From Larus michahellis (lineage: Eukaryota > Chordata > Aves > Charadriiformes > Laridae): 64,000 nucleotides of DNA. How positions within the stretch are numbered: the stretch's first letter is position 1; the number at the start of each line of letters is the position of its first letter. The notes under the pieces are model-generated. The model was not told where the DNA came from and made no database searches. It worked only from the letters and a program-made list of their open reading frames with translations. This document shows, piece by piece, positions 1-19,728 of the stretch. The translations under genes were made by a program, and so were the position numbers. The DNA lies in contig NC_133907.1 in NCBI RefSeq assembly GCF_964199755.1, forward strand, positions 6,949,001-7,013,000, written 5' to 3'.

Positions 1-296
1 CCACTTTTACAGCAAAGGATTTCAATACACGCGTACCAAGTACTTATCTTCTGGTAATTGCTTCCACAGAAAAGGGATGCTGCAGCTTTTAGAAAGACTT
101 GTCTCATGGATCCAGGGGGAGTGAAGATCCTGAATAAGATGATTTTTTTTTTCCTTTTTTCCCCTCCTTTGTTTAAAAAAAACCAAAAAACAAAACCAAA
201 AACAAAAACACAGAACTCAAATCTCTATATTCCCCCTGGGAAGAAGATCCCAGTCTGTGTTTAGGAGGAAGAATTTAAAGTCTGGTTTCTCTCCTT
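1..296 (-). other. TFAP2C: TFAP2C 3' UTR, partial
   Basis: Sequence after the TFAP2C stop codon. On the plus strand it holds a T-rich tract (138-160) and a C/A-rich tract of CAAAA-like units (174-213). No convincing polyadenylation signal is visible here, so the transcript probably ends beyond the left edge. Confidence 0.75.
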
Positions 297-8621
<8,325 letters not shown>

Positions 8622-8740
8622 GGCGTCCAGCGTCCAAACCAGGTGTGTGGTGCCGAAAACAGACGAGAGCTCGGGCCCCCCCCCACGGGCGGTAAATCCA
8701 CGTCGACGCTGGGGAAGAGGAGCTGCCCCCCGGACGGAGC

Positions 8741-8755
8741 TCAGTTGGCAGGCAT
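8741..8755 (-). other. Short upstream ORF in TFAP2C leader region
   Basis: ATG CCT GCC AAC TGA on the minus strand, encoding MPAN, 119 bp upstream of the TFAP2C start codon. It matters only if the transcription start lies upstream of 8755, which is not known. Confidence 0.35.
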
Positions 8756-9327
8756 GAAGGCAGATGACGGACTAAACCTCCGCGCTAGTGGTCACTCGGG
8801 TTTTTTTCCCTGCCCAGACGCCCTTAATGGCAATAGGATTATCATAACTCCTCCCCAGGGATGGCTTGGGAGCCGCGGCCGCCAGCCACTCAGGAGGGAG
8901 CGCGCAGCCTCAAGCCACTCCTTCCGCGCTGCGCTCCGCGCCCGCGGAGGGGTGGGGAGGTAGCGCACGGCCGGACATCCCCCCTCAGCGCCTACGGAGC
9001 GCTCAGCGCGCGGGGGGGCAGCCTTGGCCTGCGGGGAAGGGGTCATGCGTGGACATCCCACTCCCGCAACCAGAGTGCCCCGGAAAGCTCACCCCCGACA
9101 CGTGTTTGGGTGGATGGGGTTTTTTTTTGTGGGGTTGGGGGGGAGTAGAGTACCGTCGTGTGTGTCCCCCCCCATGCGCGGAAGGACTTTGCTTAAATCA
9201 GCGCGGGGAGGCGCAGCATCGGTGTTTCTCCCCCCCCGCCCCGGGTCCGGCAGCTTCTGGGCGAAATAAACTCGGGAAAAAGTCTTCTTTGCAAAAGCGA
9301 GAAAGTCCGAGCGCCAGCCTGAGCTCA

Positions 9328-9335
9328 ATTTGCAT
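9328..9335 (+). promoter_or_regulatory. Perfect octamer (POU-factor) motif upstream of TFAP2C
   Basis: ATTTGCAT, followed immediately by AATTGTC, which contains an ATTGT SOX-type core in non-standard orientation. It lies about 700 bp upstream of the main ATG, where the CpG island changes to AT-rich sequence with a TAATTA homeodomain core further on. The motif is seen; its function is inferred. Confidence 0.4.
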
Positions 9336-10124
9336 AATTGTCAAGAGTTTGAATTACTGATTACAACTTGTAAGCTACCAATGTTTAAGGTATAATTTAC
9401 TTAATTATCCGACAAGATTATTGCAGTTGTGTTGAATCCCTCGTAGGTAAAGCAGCACTGATTCAGCGCCCCCGATTCGGGGCTGTGTGAATTGTGCCAC
9501 TGGTTCCTCGCATCATTATTATTTTTATTTTTTTCTAACGAAAATCCTGCCTGTCTCATCTCTTCGCGAAAACGTGGGGCTGGGGAAGCAGGTGGGAGGT
9601 GAGACAGGCATTTTCGGACGCCGTGAGCACACTTTCATCTAAGCTTAGAAAATACTTCCCTGAGAAATTGCTACCTTTCTGCAGCCATTTGATCTATGCA
9701 GTTATGTGTGTCAGACAAAATGAACATCGTTTTCAAAAAGCAACGACTTCTCCCAGTGTTTTAAGGTGCATCCGGATCACTGCTCATTTACATGAGAGGA
9801 GCAAGTGTTTGTTTATTGTGGCAGGGACAAAAGATGACCCTGGACAGTGCTGGCTGCGGAGATCTCGCCCATCTCTGCCCGGGGAAGAGCCGGCTGAGAG
9901 CTCTTAAAGGCCCGAGACAGACCCATGTCTCGAGATTTAAACCAGTTCACACTTCCCTCGCTTTTTTTTTTCTTCCTAAGAATCAGGGAACAAAAATAGC
10001 AAGAATAACAATTAAAAAAAAAAAGCAAAAAACAACCACCCAAAAAACCTCCATCCGACTAAATGAATGATCTAAAAATAAAAGCGCGGAGGACGTGGGG
10101 TGCTGGAAGTAACTGTTGGAGGTG

Positions 10125-10164
10125 TTATCTGCCTTATCTAGCACGCAGGTGCTGATTTGCAGCA
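10125..10164. promoter_or_regulatory. Paired GATA sites next to a MARE-like palindrome
   Basis: Two TTATCT (AGATAA on the minus strand) sites start at 10125 and 10134, nine bases apart. They are followed by TGCTGATTTGCAGCA (10150-10164), a near-palindrome like a MAF recognition element. The cluster lies between the two TFAP2C first exons, so it could be an enhancer. This is motif evidence only. Confidence 0.4.
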
Positions 10165-11994
10165 GTTGCATTAAGCCCATCATCAGCAGGGACTCCGCAT
10201 TATCATTTTTGGTGGAGTCTCTATTTATTTTTTTTAAACGACGGTGTTTTTCTTCCAGGGATGTTTCTTTGAAATGCAGTTCGCGACGATTATTAGCGAG
10301 TGTGCTTGCGCTGCTCCTGGCGTCATTAAGACTAGGAATCTAAATAATAAAAGACAGGGGGAGCTTAAAGTTCATTTGTATTAAAGGGACAAGATGGATT
10401 TAGAAAGAAACGAGGAAGGGAACCGTCGAGTTTCCCAGGTTTGGAATTAGCTCCTCTTCCTTCCAAAGAGTCGCTGTATTGTAACAGCGTTGGTCATTTT
10501 TATTATATCCTCAGAAGCCAGATTTTGTTTCTGCTCAGAAATGTCACACTGAGAGGCGACCATGATTTTCTCATTCTTTAGAATAGTCAAGGTTTTAACA
10601 CCTTCGTTTTGTTTGTTTTGGTGGCCAAAATCACAAAGATTAATTCAGTTTCTTATTTTTTGTTGTATGTGTATATATACCTTTATAAATAGAGGAGTGG
10701 AAGAGGATGAGGGGTTTGGAAGAAATTACCTAAACAAGGCGACCAAATTAAGCACTTGGCTTCCCACAAAACAAACCGAGAAAGCAGGGAAGAGGCTAAA
10801 TACGGGAAAGTTTGAGACAAACTTTTCCGTACATCCACTTGCTCCTCGGTCTCTGCTCGCAGCAGCGGCAGCTGCCGGGGACCGGCACAGGGGTTTCGCC
10901 TGCGCGGGGAGCAAACGGCCAGGCAAGGGCAGGCACGGCATGGCAAGGGCAAGGGCAGGCACTGCCTGCCGCCTCCCACGAGTCTCCGGCCCGAGAGCGG
11001 CTCCGGCCGCCGCCACGCAGGTGATGCCGCCCCCGGCACCGAGGGAGGCTCCAGCCCCAGGTGCTTCTGTCGAGGGATGCTTTGCAAAAATGCCAGGGCA
11101 AACGGCCCGGCATCTGGGCTCAGGCCTTTTCTGGTGGGGCGTGAGGGGGGGTAAGGCTTTTTGAGCCGTTCCCCCTCCGATGTGTGGCTTTCTGCATCCT
11201 CTCCGTTTATACACAAAGGGACAGAGAAGCGGGCGGGGGCCACCTGCAAAGCGCCCCGGCGACAGCACCCGTCCACCGCCCGGCTGCGCCCTCCCACGCC
11301 CGGCGAAACTCTCCCTTTTCAGGGAAGTCCCGGGCACAGGACAGGGGCAGGCAGCCAGGGCTGCTGCAAGGACACGGGACACCGCTGGACACTCCTTTTG
11401 AGACACGGGTCACAGCTCTGCAGGAACCGATGATCAGCCAGGGAGGTGGCTCCTGACAGGTGGCAGCTTTATTTACTTATTAAAAAAAATGTATTTTAGT
11501 GCTTTTACTTCGGGGATATCCCCTGTTCCCAAGGCTAACCGGTTTCTTGCTTCCTCGGGGCTTAGTTGCCCCGCACATCTCTTTTTACGAGATGCAGTTT
11601 CCCATGGGGGACCATAAAGCGCCCCCAGGTGTGAACACGCTCTCGGGAGTGGAGCCAGAGCCCACTGCTGAGCCTCTGTCACACTCAGTAGTTTTCTTAT
11701 TTGGCAGCAATTAAAAGAGAGCGTGGGGATGCTAATTAGTTACATCCCTCTTCCTCTAAAAATTATTTAAACATACACTTATCTGTATCATTAATGAGAC
11801 TGCAGCAACCTGTCCGGATTGTCGCCTCGGCTTCTGCAAAGCTTTACAAAAGGAGCTGCTGCCCCGCGGCCCCGGGAGACTTTCCGTGTAACTTCCACAC
11901 CGAGTCCGCGGGGAGGGGCGCAAAGCGGGGTGTCGTGTCCCGTCCCCCCCACGCAGCGGAGCCCGCCCGAGCTGCCACAGCCCGGAGCGGCAGG

Positions 11995-12010
11995 ACACAC
12001 ACACACACAC
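11995..12010 (+). repeat. AC dinucleotide repeat
   Basis: Eight AC units just downstream (in minus-strand terms) of the alternative TFAP2C first exon. Confidence 0.95.
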
Positions 12011-12112
12011 CCCCCAGCCCAAAGCCGGGGGGGCAAAGCCGCCCCCCGCGCCGGCTCCCGGGGAGTAGGGGGGGGTCCCGGGGGGGGCCGGGACAAGTGC
12101 AGAGGTACGTAC

Positions 12113-12142
12113 TTGCCAGTCGATCCTCCCCAGCAGGGCCAT
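12113..12142 (-). CDS. TFAP2C: Probable alternative first coding exon of TFAP2C
   Basis: On the minus strand an ATG at 12142 opens MALLGRIDWQ and reaches a GTACGT donor (12112-12107) in phase 0. It can be spliced directly to exon 2 to give MALLGRIDWQ-DRHDGSSNG and a 442-residue protein. The peptide resembles the alternative TFAP2A N-terminus MSILAKMGDWQ, which joins the same DRHDG exon. It lies 3.5 kb upstream of exon 1 in its own CpG island. The resulting protein would lack the VKYE SUMO motif. The frame is open upstream, with another in-frame ATG 32 codons earlier, so the exact start is less sure. Homology and splice phase are seen; use of this exon is inferred. Confidence 0.75.
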
Positions 12143-12550
12143 GAGGCGTGCGGCGCCGGTGGCTGCCTCCGTGGCGGAGCCGCGGACACCTGGGCGCGGG
12201 GCAGCGCGCCTGCGCACCCCATCCGCGCCCCCCCGCATCCCCCCCACTCTCCCAAGCCTGTCCTCCCTCTTCCCAAACCCTGGCCCCGGCAACCCCCCGC
12301 CCCGCGGAATCCCCAGCCCCGGAGGGGGACGAAGAGATGGTGCCGCCACCGCGGGGCTCCCCCCGTCCGGATGGATTTATTCCCGGCGGCTGCCTCGCAC
12401 GGTCGTTCCCCGCTGCTGGATGGATCCCGCCGGGACATTTTAAGGAGTTTTTTTTTGCCGCTGATCCGCTGTTTCTCTTCCCTTTAGGGCATCCCGGGGG
12501 ATGGGGGTGTGTGTGCCTGTGTTTCCCCGTGGCTGCGCGCACCGGGAGCA

Positions 12551-12575
12551 TCCCATCCCATCCCATCCCATCCCA
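12551..12575 (+). repeat. TCCCA pentanucleotide repeat (5 units)
   Basis: Five uninterrupted TCCCA units in the upstream CpG island; potentially polymorphic. Confidence 0.95.
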
Positions 12576-13414
12576 CCCCGGACCGACCGGGGAGGGCAGC
12601 GGCCGCCCGGGGGGCGCTGGCTCAATTGCACCGCCCCGGCGGCGGTCGGGGCTGCCTCCACCTCCCCCGGGCTCCCGCACCCCCGGGGGCTGGCAAGGTC
12701 GGGCTCCGGCAGGGCTCTGGGCACCCACACGAGTATTACACCACAATTTGAGGTGCAGCGGGGGAGCCGGAGCCCTGCTGGGGGCTGTGAGTGTGCCGGC
12801 CCCAGCCCTCGCCCTCCCCGACAGCTTGTCCCCCAGCGGGGAAAGCGAAGATGATGGGGAGCGGAGAGGGGATGCGCCGTCGAGCTCTCATCACCTGCTC
12901 CCTGCCCCAGCTTCCAGCCCCTGCTTCTGTAGGAGGCCAAAAGAAAGCGTGCCCACATCGCGGCTATTTTTTTCCCAACCTATTAATTTGCTTACTAAAC
13001 ACGATTCCAGCTATGTTTTCTTCCTGCTCCTTCCCGGTGGAGCTGGAGGAGCAGAGTCCCCTGGCCATAGCATGCCGTGAGCCTGCAGCAGAGAGGAATT
13101 TAGCAATTCATGGGCAGAAGTGACGACTTTGACACCAAGCAGTTTCGGGCCCTGGGTGAGATGCTGTATGGCATGTAGCAGAGGTTCAGCAGTGATGTGT
13201 AGCTGCCTCAGGCTCCTGCAAGGAGTTTCTTTGGCTTTTGTACACAAGAAGTTTTGTTGAGCTGGATGGTTTGTGGCAGGAGACGGATACCTGGGAGGGA
13301 GGGAGCTCACTCGAGCCTTCCTGTAACCACAGCATGGGACAAGGGTGAGGGAGACCCAAATTCCCAGCCTGTCCCTGTCCTTGAGGCAAAGGATGACCAC
13401 AAATGTGACTGCAG

Positions 13415-13475
13415 CTGCATTGACCTCGGTTTCCTCATTCATAAAACAAGGGTAATAATACCAGTGCTGGTGCAG
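13415..13475 (+). repeat. MIR-like SINE fragment
   Basis: The stretch around CTCGGTTTCCTCATTCATAA and then AAACAAGGGTAATAATACC is close to the core end of MIR elements (cagtttcctcatctgtaaaatggggataataat). A diverged relic, as expected for MIR-type SINEs in birds. Confidence 0.5.
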
Positions 13476-16400
13476 CTGGATTCTTATCAGATGGGACCAA
13501 GGGAGGAGTGGGAGGCATGGTCCCCAAAACCCCTGCATCTCTGCCCGATGATCCTGAGGTACCTCCCCAGGGCTCTGACATACTGCCTGCGGTGGTGTGA
13601 TCACTCCGTTCTGGAGAGATGCCCTCTTTTGGTTTTTTTATTCCCTCCATTTTATGTCCATTAGGAGCAGCAGTGCCATGATCTTCATTGCTGTTAGCCA
13701 GAGTGTTGCTCCAAAGGACATCGTTGCTGGATGGTGTGTAATTGAACTCAGTTTGCTAGTGCAGGAAGCAGACTCCACATCAGAAAAAAACCCCACCAAG
13801 ATCAAAAGCCAAAAACAGTCAAAACACCACAATGCTAAATGTGAAATCAGGATTCATATATTTAGTTGGTCTCTTTTCTGAAAGCAAAAAGATAAACAGG
13901 CTCTTGGCACAATATACGTAATTCATACTTTAAAAAATAAAGCCTTGGTGGATCATACATTCCTACAGCTAATTGCTTATACTACAATAAGAAAACCCCC
14001 TGACCCGGTACCACAAAAAGAAAGAATCCCATCAGCTAAAACAGCAGAAAAGCAAATATTTCAAATACAGACAGAAAAATGAGCTGAAAAAACATTGCTC
14101 AGCGCAATTCAGGCTGTAGCTAATACAAATCCTTCAATATGAGCCCATTCCTCTTGCCCTTTTATAAAAAGGAGTATACTTGCACTATAAAAACATCTAT
14201 CATGAGATGCTCTCTTTATCCTTTCCTCTGCTTTCAGGGTATATGCAGCCTATGCGATACCTTAAACAGTGCACCGTGTTTTAACAAAACAACTGCTGGG
14301 GCACAACAGCGATGGTCTGGGGCAGGTTTCTCCACTGACAGAGATGGGCATCCCCAGCCTTGGGTCCTGCAGCCTGTGCACCTGCACATGATTCATCATG
14401 TGTGTTAAGTGTGTTTTTTAAAATATCCACTTCTCCATGTACATACATACATACGCATAACCATGCACAAGTTTAAAATCCTAATAGATAAATAATCCAA
14501 ACACTTTTGAATATAAAGGAGTTCAGAAGAGACGCAGGCAGTACCTATACAGTAGGAAAGGAATTTACAGAACAGTCAGATGCCTTATTTCCAGTTACCT
14601 TTCACTCTTCCATTGTCTTAAAGGGGTGATGAAATCAGTAAACTGACCTCAATGTCAGGGAAATGGGTCATGTGAGTTGAAGCTGAGGATTTTCCCTGTA
14701 GGCAATTTAAATAAGTAAAGAAAACAAATTCAGTTACTCTTTTACTTCCATAGTCCAGTTTCTTGAAAACTCCTAATCCCTCTAAATAACCAGTATTCCC
14801 TGGAGTCCTCCATCAAAGCTCGGTTGGGTACAATCTGAAATGTATCACGTCTGGGGGAAAAGCTTGGAGGGACAAAAAATTTAGAGACAAATACAAAGCT
14901 CCTAAACTCTGGCTTTTTCACCACTTAGCAGCAAAGAAGAGCATGAGGACACTCTCTCCCCTTCCACAACTCCGTTAATAGATTACCACAGGTGTTTAAT
15001 TGCGACGCATTGGAAAATACAGAGGGTTTGGTGGCACCACGTTTCTCCTTTGTGGTCTTTCTCCATTGCTGGTGCACTGGTGAGCTGCATCTCTGTTCCA
15101 CGGCAAGACGAAGCAGAGCTGCGTGGGGGGGAAAAATCGAACTGCTGGCAAAAATTACATCAGTCAAAACTCTACACCTAATGCACTTTGTCATTTATAA
15201 TCACACTAATAAGGCACCAGTGAAGGGCTGTCAGCATTATAAAATATCAGGTGCCAGCAAATACCTTCACATTCTTCCAAACCTGCTCCAAGCTGCGTTC
15301 TCAAGGACTTGATTTTGCAGGTGTATCTGCAGAGACAGGAGTCCAGCATGACGTTGCATGGCTACTGTAGCAAATATATGCAGGGTCAGGTTTGGGTTTT
15401 TTAACAGCTTTATTTTTTTTTCCATGCAAAATTATTTGCAAAACTTCATGCAGCACTACTGCTGCAAAGGCACAAAGGAGAAACTCTGAGGTGTGAGAAT
15501 TCACACTACTGAGAAACCTCTTATCTACGTTCAGCTAATTGCATGAAGGTACAACTGCAGAAGGATACAGACTTGGGATGTCCAGACGATTCTTCTTGTC
15601 CTAAAAACCTGCACTCTTGGCTATTCAGTAATAAAACGGAGGCAATACAATTCAGGCTGCTTCAGTTCAAATCTGAATTCAGACAGCCTTTCAGGCATCT
15701 TCATTTTTGAGCTTCCAACTTTTCCTCCATCATCCCTCTTCCCCTCATCCCCCACACCCATGCACCCACGCTCCATGACCTCCCATCCTTGCTGGTACTA
15801 ACGGAGCTTCGCACAGGAGCAGCACCGTGACCAGGCAGCAGTGGCTCCCCACGCCTCATCCCCAGCTCTCTCTTTGCCTCTAATACATTTCTACTTGCTG
15901 GGGCAGTGAAAAAGTGCCCAGTATGTATCAGTCCAGAGAAGTTTGAGCGACGTAACAAAGGTATTTGCTGGATTTCCAACCTCTGACATAGCTGTTTCAG
16001 GAAAGAGCCCAGAGTTGATGTCCCATGGGATTTAGGAGCCACAGTCCAGACACCACCAGGCAACACAGTTCAACCAACTTTAAATCTCCTACTACTAGTG
16101 CAAAAGTCTGTCACTGGAAAGCACTAAGTCAGTATAAATTCACTCTACTGATACAAATATATTAAAAAGGAGGCTGATGTTAACGTGGTACCGGCAGTTT
16201 TATGCTGCAGAAGATGTCTCTTGCCCACACCACTGCAGCCAGACGGCGGTCCATCCTCCTGTCACCAAAACAAATTTACAAAAACTCCAAAGCTGACCCT
16301 AACCATGCGCTTTGACTAACTCAGCAGAAGGGAAACTTCAGGTCCACGCCCGATCCGAATCAAATTTATACTGTTAGATGACTCGGTGGTCCAGAGAGCT

Positions 16401-19400
16401 GAGAGAACGACTCTGGGAGCATGGTCTTGGACATTAGCTGAGGGAAGCCAAGGAGGGGTGTTAGGAGAGCTGCTCCCTCCCTGTGGGGCACAGGGAAGTT
16501 TTGCTGTGGGGAGCCACGGGGCAAGGATCTGTCGAGGAACAGAGAAGGAACTTGGAGGGCAGGGAAGGCAGTTTTTACAATGGAGAGTCGTTATCGGTGC
16601 AAGATGGAAGGTTGCCTTTGAAAGCCAGCCCTGATGCTGAGAGGACAGGAACGAGGCCACCACTTCCTTGTGCTGGGCTGCATTAGAATCAAAAACAATC
16701 ACAGCAGCGAAACAAAACCAGCTCAGCTGAACAGATGCAAATCCAGCGGCAGACATGGGCTCAAACCAGGTCAAGCTGCACCCATGCAAATGACGGGTTA
16801 CCCCAGAACGCGCCGTGTCCACACCGAGGGCGTGTGCTGGTGTCCTGCCAGAATGACCTGAGCTCCAGCCTGGGTCCAGGCTGTCGGGCAGTGCTTGCCC
16901 CAGGGGGGAGCCTGGCAAACTGCCCCGTGCAGGCGCAGCGAGGCTCTTACGAGTCCCCACACCGAGTGCCAAATGCATCTCTCCTTGGAGACTTTGCCGG
17001 CACAGCTACCCTGCAAAGCTGCGGAGAGAAGACTAACTGGCCTGAGGGGAGATTTGCCAGTATAGCTAGAGCGATAAAGCACTCCTCTTGTGTAAACACA
17101 GAATACACCAGCTAAAGTGCTCTTCTGTCAGCGTAGCTTATCCCAGCATAGTTTTGCCAAAGGAATCCTCGCTTGCGTTTCAGCAAGACTGTAAATCTGT
17201 TGTAGCGTGGTTAGGTGCTGCTCAGAGCAACATCACCGCAAACAGCACAAATCTCTTCGCCAGTTCAAGTTTGTTCCCAGGTTTCCAAGGCACGGTGCTG
17301 TTCTGGTGGGGCAGGTATTGTCTGCTCTTTCCCAGGCAGCATATAAAGCCACTGCAGCCACCACAGGTGGCCAGGGTCCTCCAGAGCCTCCAGTGTCCTG
17401 GGAGCACCCAGGCTCCCGTCCATGCCCAGGGCACTGGTTGCCACTTGCCCGTGGCTTCTTCCAGCAAAGGAAGCCAAACCTCATGAAGCCCGCAGTGCCT
17501 TCTGGAGCCCAAACCTGGCCCTGCTTAATACTGGTGGCATGTAAATAGTCACAGGGAGGCTTTGCAATGAATGGGAGGGAGGTATGAGTTCACGCTTCTG
17601 CAGCCACAGCTGTTGGCCAGCGGTGGTTTCCTGGGACACTGGGCAAAAGAGCCCCAGCCTGTTGACTTCTCTATATAAAGCTCTGCACTAACTGGGAAGG
17701 GTCTAAGTACTTGATTTTTTTAGATCCTGAGCCCTCTCTTCCTAATAGCAATGCCTCAGCCTCTCTGGAGAGCGTGTTGTGCCCGTGAGCCTGGTCAGTA
17801 GTGAGGACTGTGTCTGGATGCAATCAGGGGAGAATTTACACCTTCAGCAGTCTCAGACCGTCTGAACATCTGCCACGCTCTGCCGGTCTTCACCAGCTCT
17901 GCTCTGCCTACGCACGTAGGCAGCATGCCGTCTTCCTGTCCCAAAAGTTTGGGGACTCAATATTTCCTTGTTTATAGCTGGGAAGCAGGAAACACGGAAA
18001 TGTAAAGCATATCTACAAGCTACAAACATTTCCAGCTCGCCCTGCCCCTGCCCCAAGCTGGCCAGATGTGATCTGGGAGCTCCAGAAGCCCTCGCAGCAC
18101 CTGAGACACCAATTCCCTACTGGAGCAGGCCCACTGGCTCCGGCAGGGCAATGGCTGGCGGCCTCCCAAACTCGCTGACACATCCAGCCGGTTCAGGGCA
18201 GGCACAGAGAAAGCTCCGGTCTCTGCAGACATGCCCAAAGGGTCTTGCTCAACACAGGGAGGCTGGGATGGCAGAGAGGTGGTGCCGGCTCTGCATCAGA
18301 AGACCACAGCCTCACCTCGTCCCTCGGAGATGGGAAGTCCCTGGGTGGAGGCTGTGAGCCGCATCACCTTGTTTGAGCTCAGCCAGTGGGTCGTGGCACA
18401 TGGCTCCCCACGCACACACCTCGCCGGCGGGACTGGACCTTTAGGCTCCAGTCTCAGGACGGTCTACGTGAAGCCTGCAATTGATGCTCCTTGTAATTTT
18501 ACCAGAGCTGGTGCCATTGCAAATGCCATTCTTATCTACCTAAGTACAGATCCTCTCTTGAATTGTTAACAATGTCATGTAGCAATTTGTTACATAAGCT
18601 CATTAAGTTTTTTAATGTATCTATGTTAATAGGAACATAAATATGGAAATCTTAATTTCAAACCTGTTTCTGAAAGCATTAGCTGGGAAACTAGTCTGAG
18701 ACAAAGCAAACATGACCCAGGAATACCCAGGGATTTATTCAGGGTTTATGTATCACTGTGACGGATAGAGCAGGACCGGGGCTGTCAGGAGCCTGAGTTA
18801 CGCTCCTCGCTGATCAGCTCAGAGACGTTTTATAAGCACACTCTCAACAGATAAACTTCAGTTACTTTGCACTGTTCTTCCTACCCTTAGCTATGCTACA
18901 GGGACAGGCTACTTTTATTTCTATTATTTTCTTCTCTTACTGCATGTGGATGGATTAACACAAATAAAAGGACTCTGGTTCTCCAAAGGAAACAGTGACA
19001 TCGGCTGTGGCCCAAGTAACCCCAGTGAACAAACATAAATGGAAAAATGCATTAAAATAGGGTTCAGCTGTGTTTCATCCATGTTCGTTTTCAGCATAAT
19101 TTATAGTAGTAAATGCTTTTTCAAGCGTATTCACGTTTGGCTTGACCTCTTTAATTTGGTGGTGTAACATGGGAGAACATTTACACACCTCATGATCCTG
19201 CCCCGAAAGGACCAGGCCAGTTACGAAGCTCTCATCCAGGCTCATCTGCTGTGGTCCCTCCGGGATGGCTTCACCAGGAGCAGCCGTATGAGCTGTATCT
19301 GTTGTGTAGACAGGTGAGATACGTTTATACTGCTAGCGATACATCACCACAACACTCGGTGCCTGCAGATGGAAGTTAACATTAAACTACAATGGTATGA

Positions 19401-19687
19401 AATTAGCTGCTCCATATTAGTTCTCTGTGTAAGGTTGTGCTGCCAGAAGATGCCAAATCCAGTCTGAAGGCATCTGTGTGCCGGAGAAGCAATTGCAGTC
19501 CACGTTGAAGCAAATTCACTCTGTTGGTTCAATTCTATTATATTTTTTAAGGGGTGAATTGGCTGAGGTACTGGCAAAGCGCATACTGGAGCAGGACAAA
19601 GCATCGTCGTGCTGTACGTGCTACACCATGTGCTCCATCTCAGCAGAGATAAACATGTCCTGCACGCGATGCTGCACGTCCTTGCAC

Positions 19688-19728
19688 GTGTCCAGCATCA
19701 CGCTCATCAGATGCGTGATGCTGGACAC
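19688..19728. repeat. Perfect 16-bp inverted repeat with 9-nt loop
   Basis: GTGTCCAGCATCACGC (19688-19703), loop TCATCAGAT, and its exact reverse complement GCGTGATGCTGGACAC (19713-19728). It sits in a locally CpG-rich block (19.6-19.95 kb) with repeated TGCACG words. Confidence 0.9.

Larger units (their letters stand above)
10850..12860. promoter_or_regulatory. TFAP2C: Second CpG island, upstream alternative TFAP2C promoter
   Basis: A separate CpG-dense block surrounding the alternative first exon. Simple repeats lie inside it: an AC repeat (11995-12010) and five TCCCA units (12551-12575). Many long open frames here come only from high GC content and do not resemble proteins. It may also act as a bidirectional start for an upstream noncoding transcript; nothing in the sequence proves this. 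Confidence 0.7.

Noticed and set aside
10562-10562. Possible third TFAP2C first exon (minus-strand ATG ending near 10562, like the TFAP2A MLVHSFSAM exon)
   Set aside because: The short frame before the GTCGCC does not resemble the TFAP2A peptide and the donor is poor.
11756-13080. Several 200-310-codon frames on both strands in the upstream CpG island
   Set aside because: GC-driven open frames without domains. Only the 30-bp minus-strand DWQ exon stands out.
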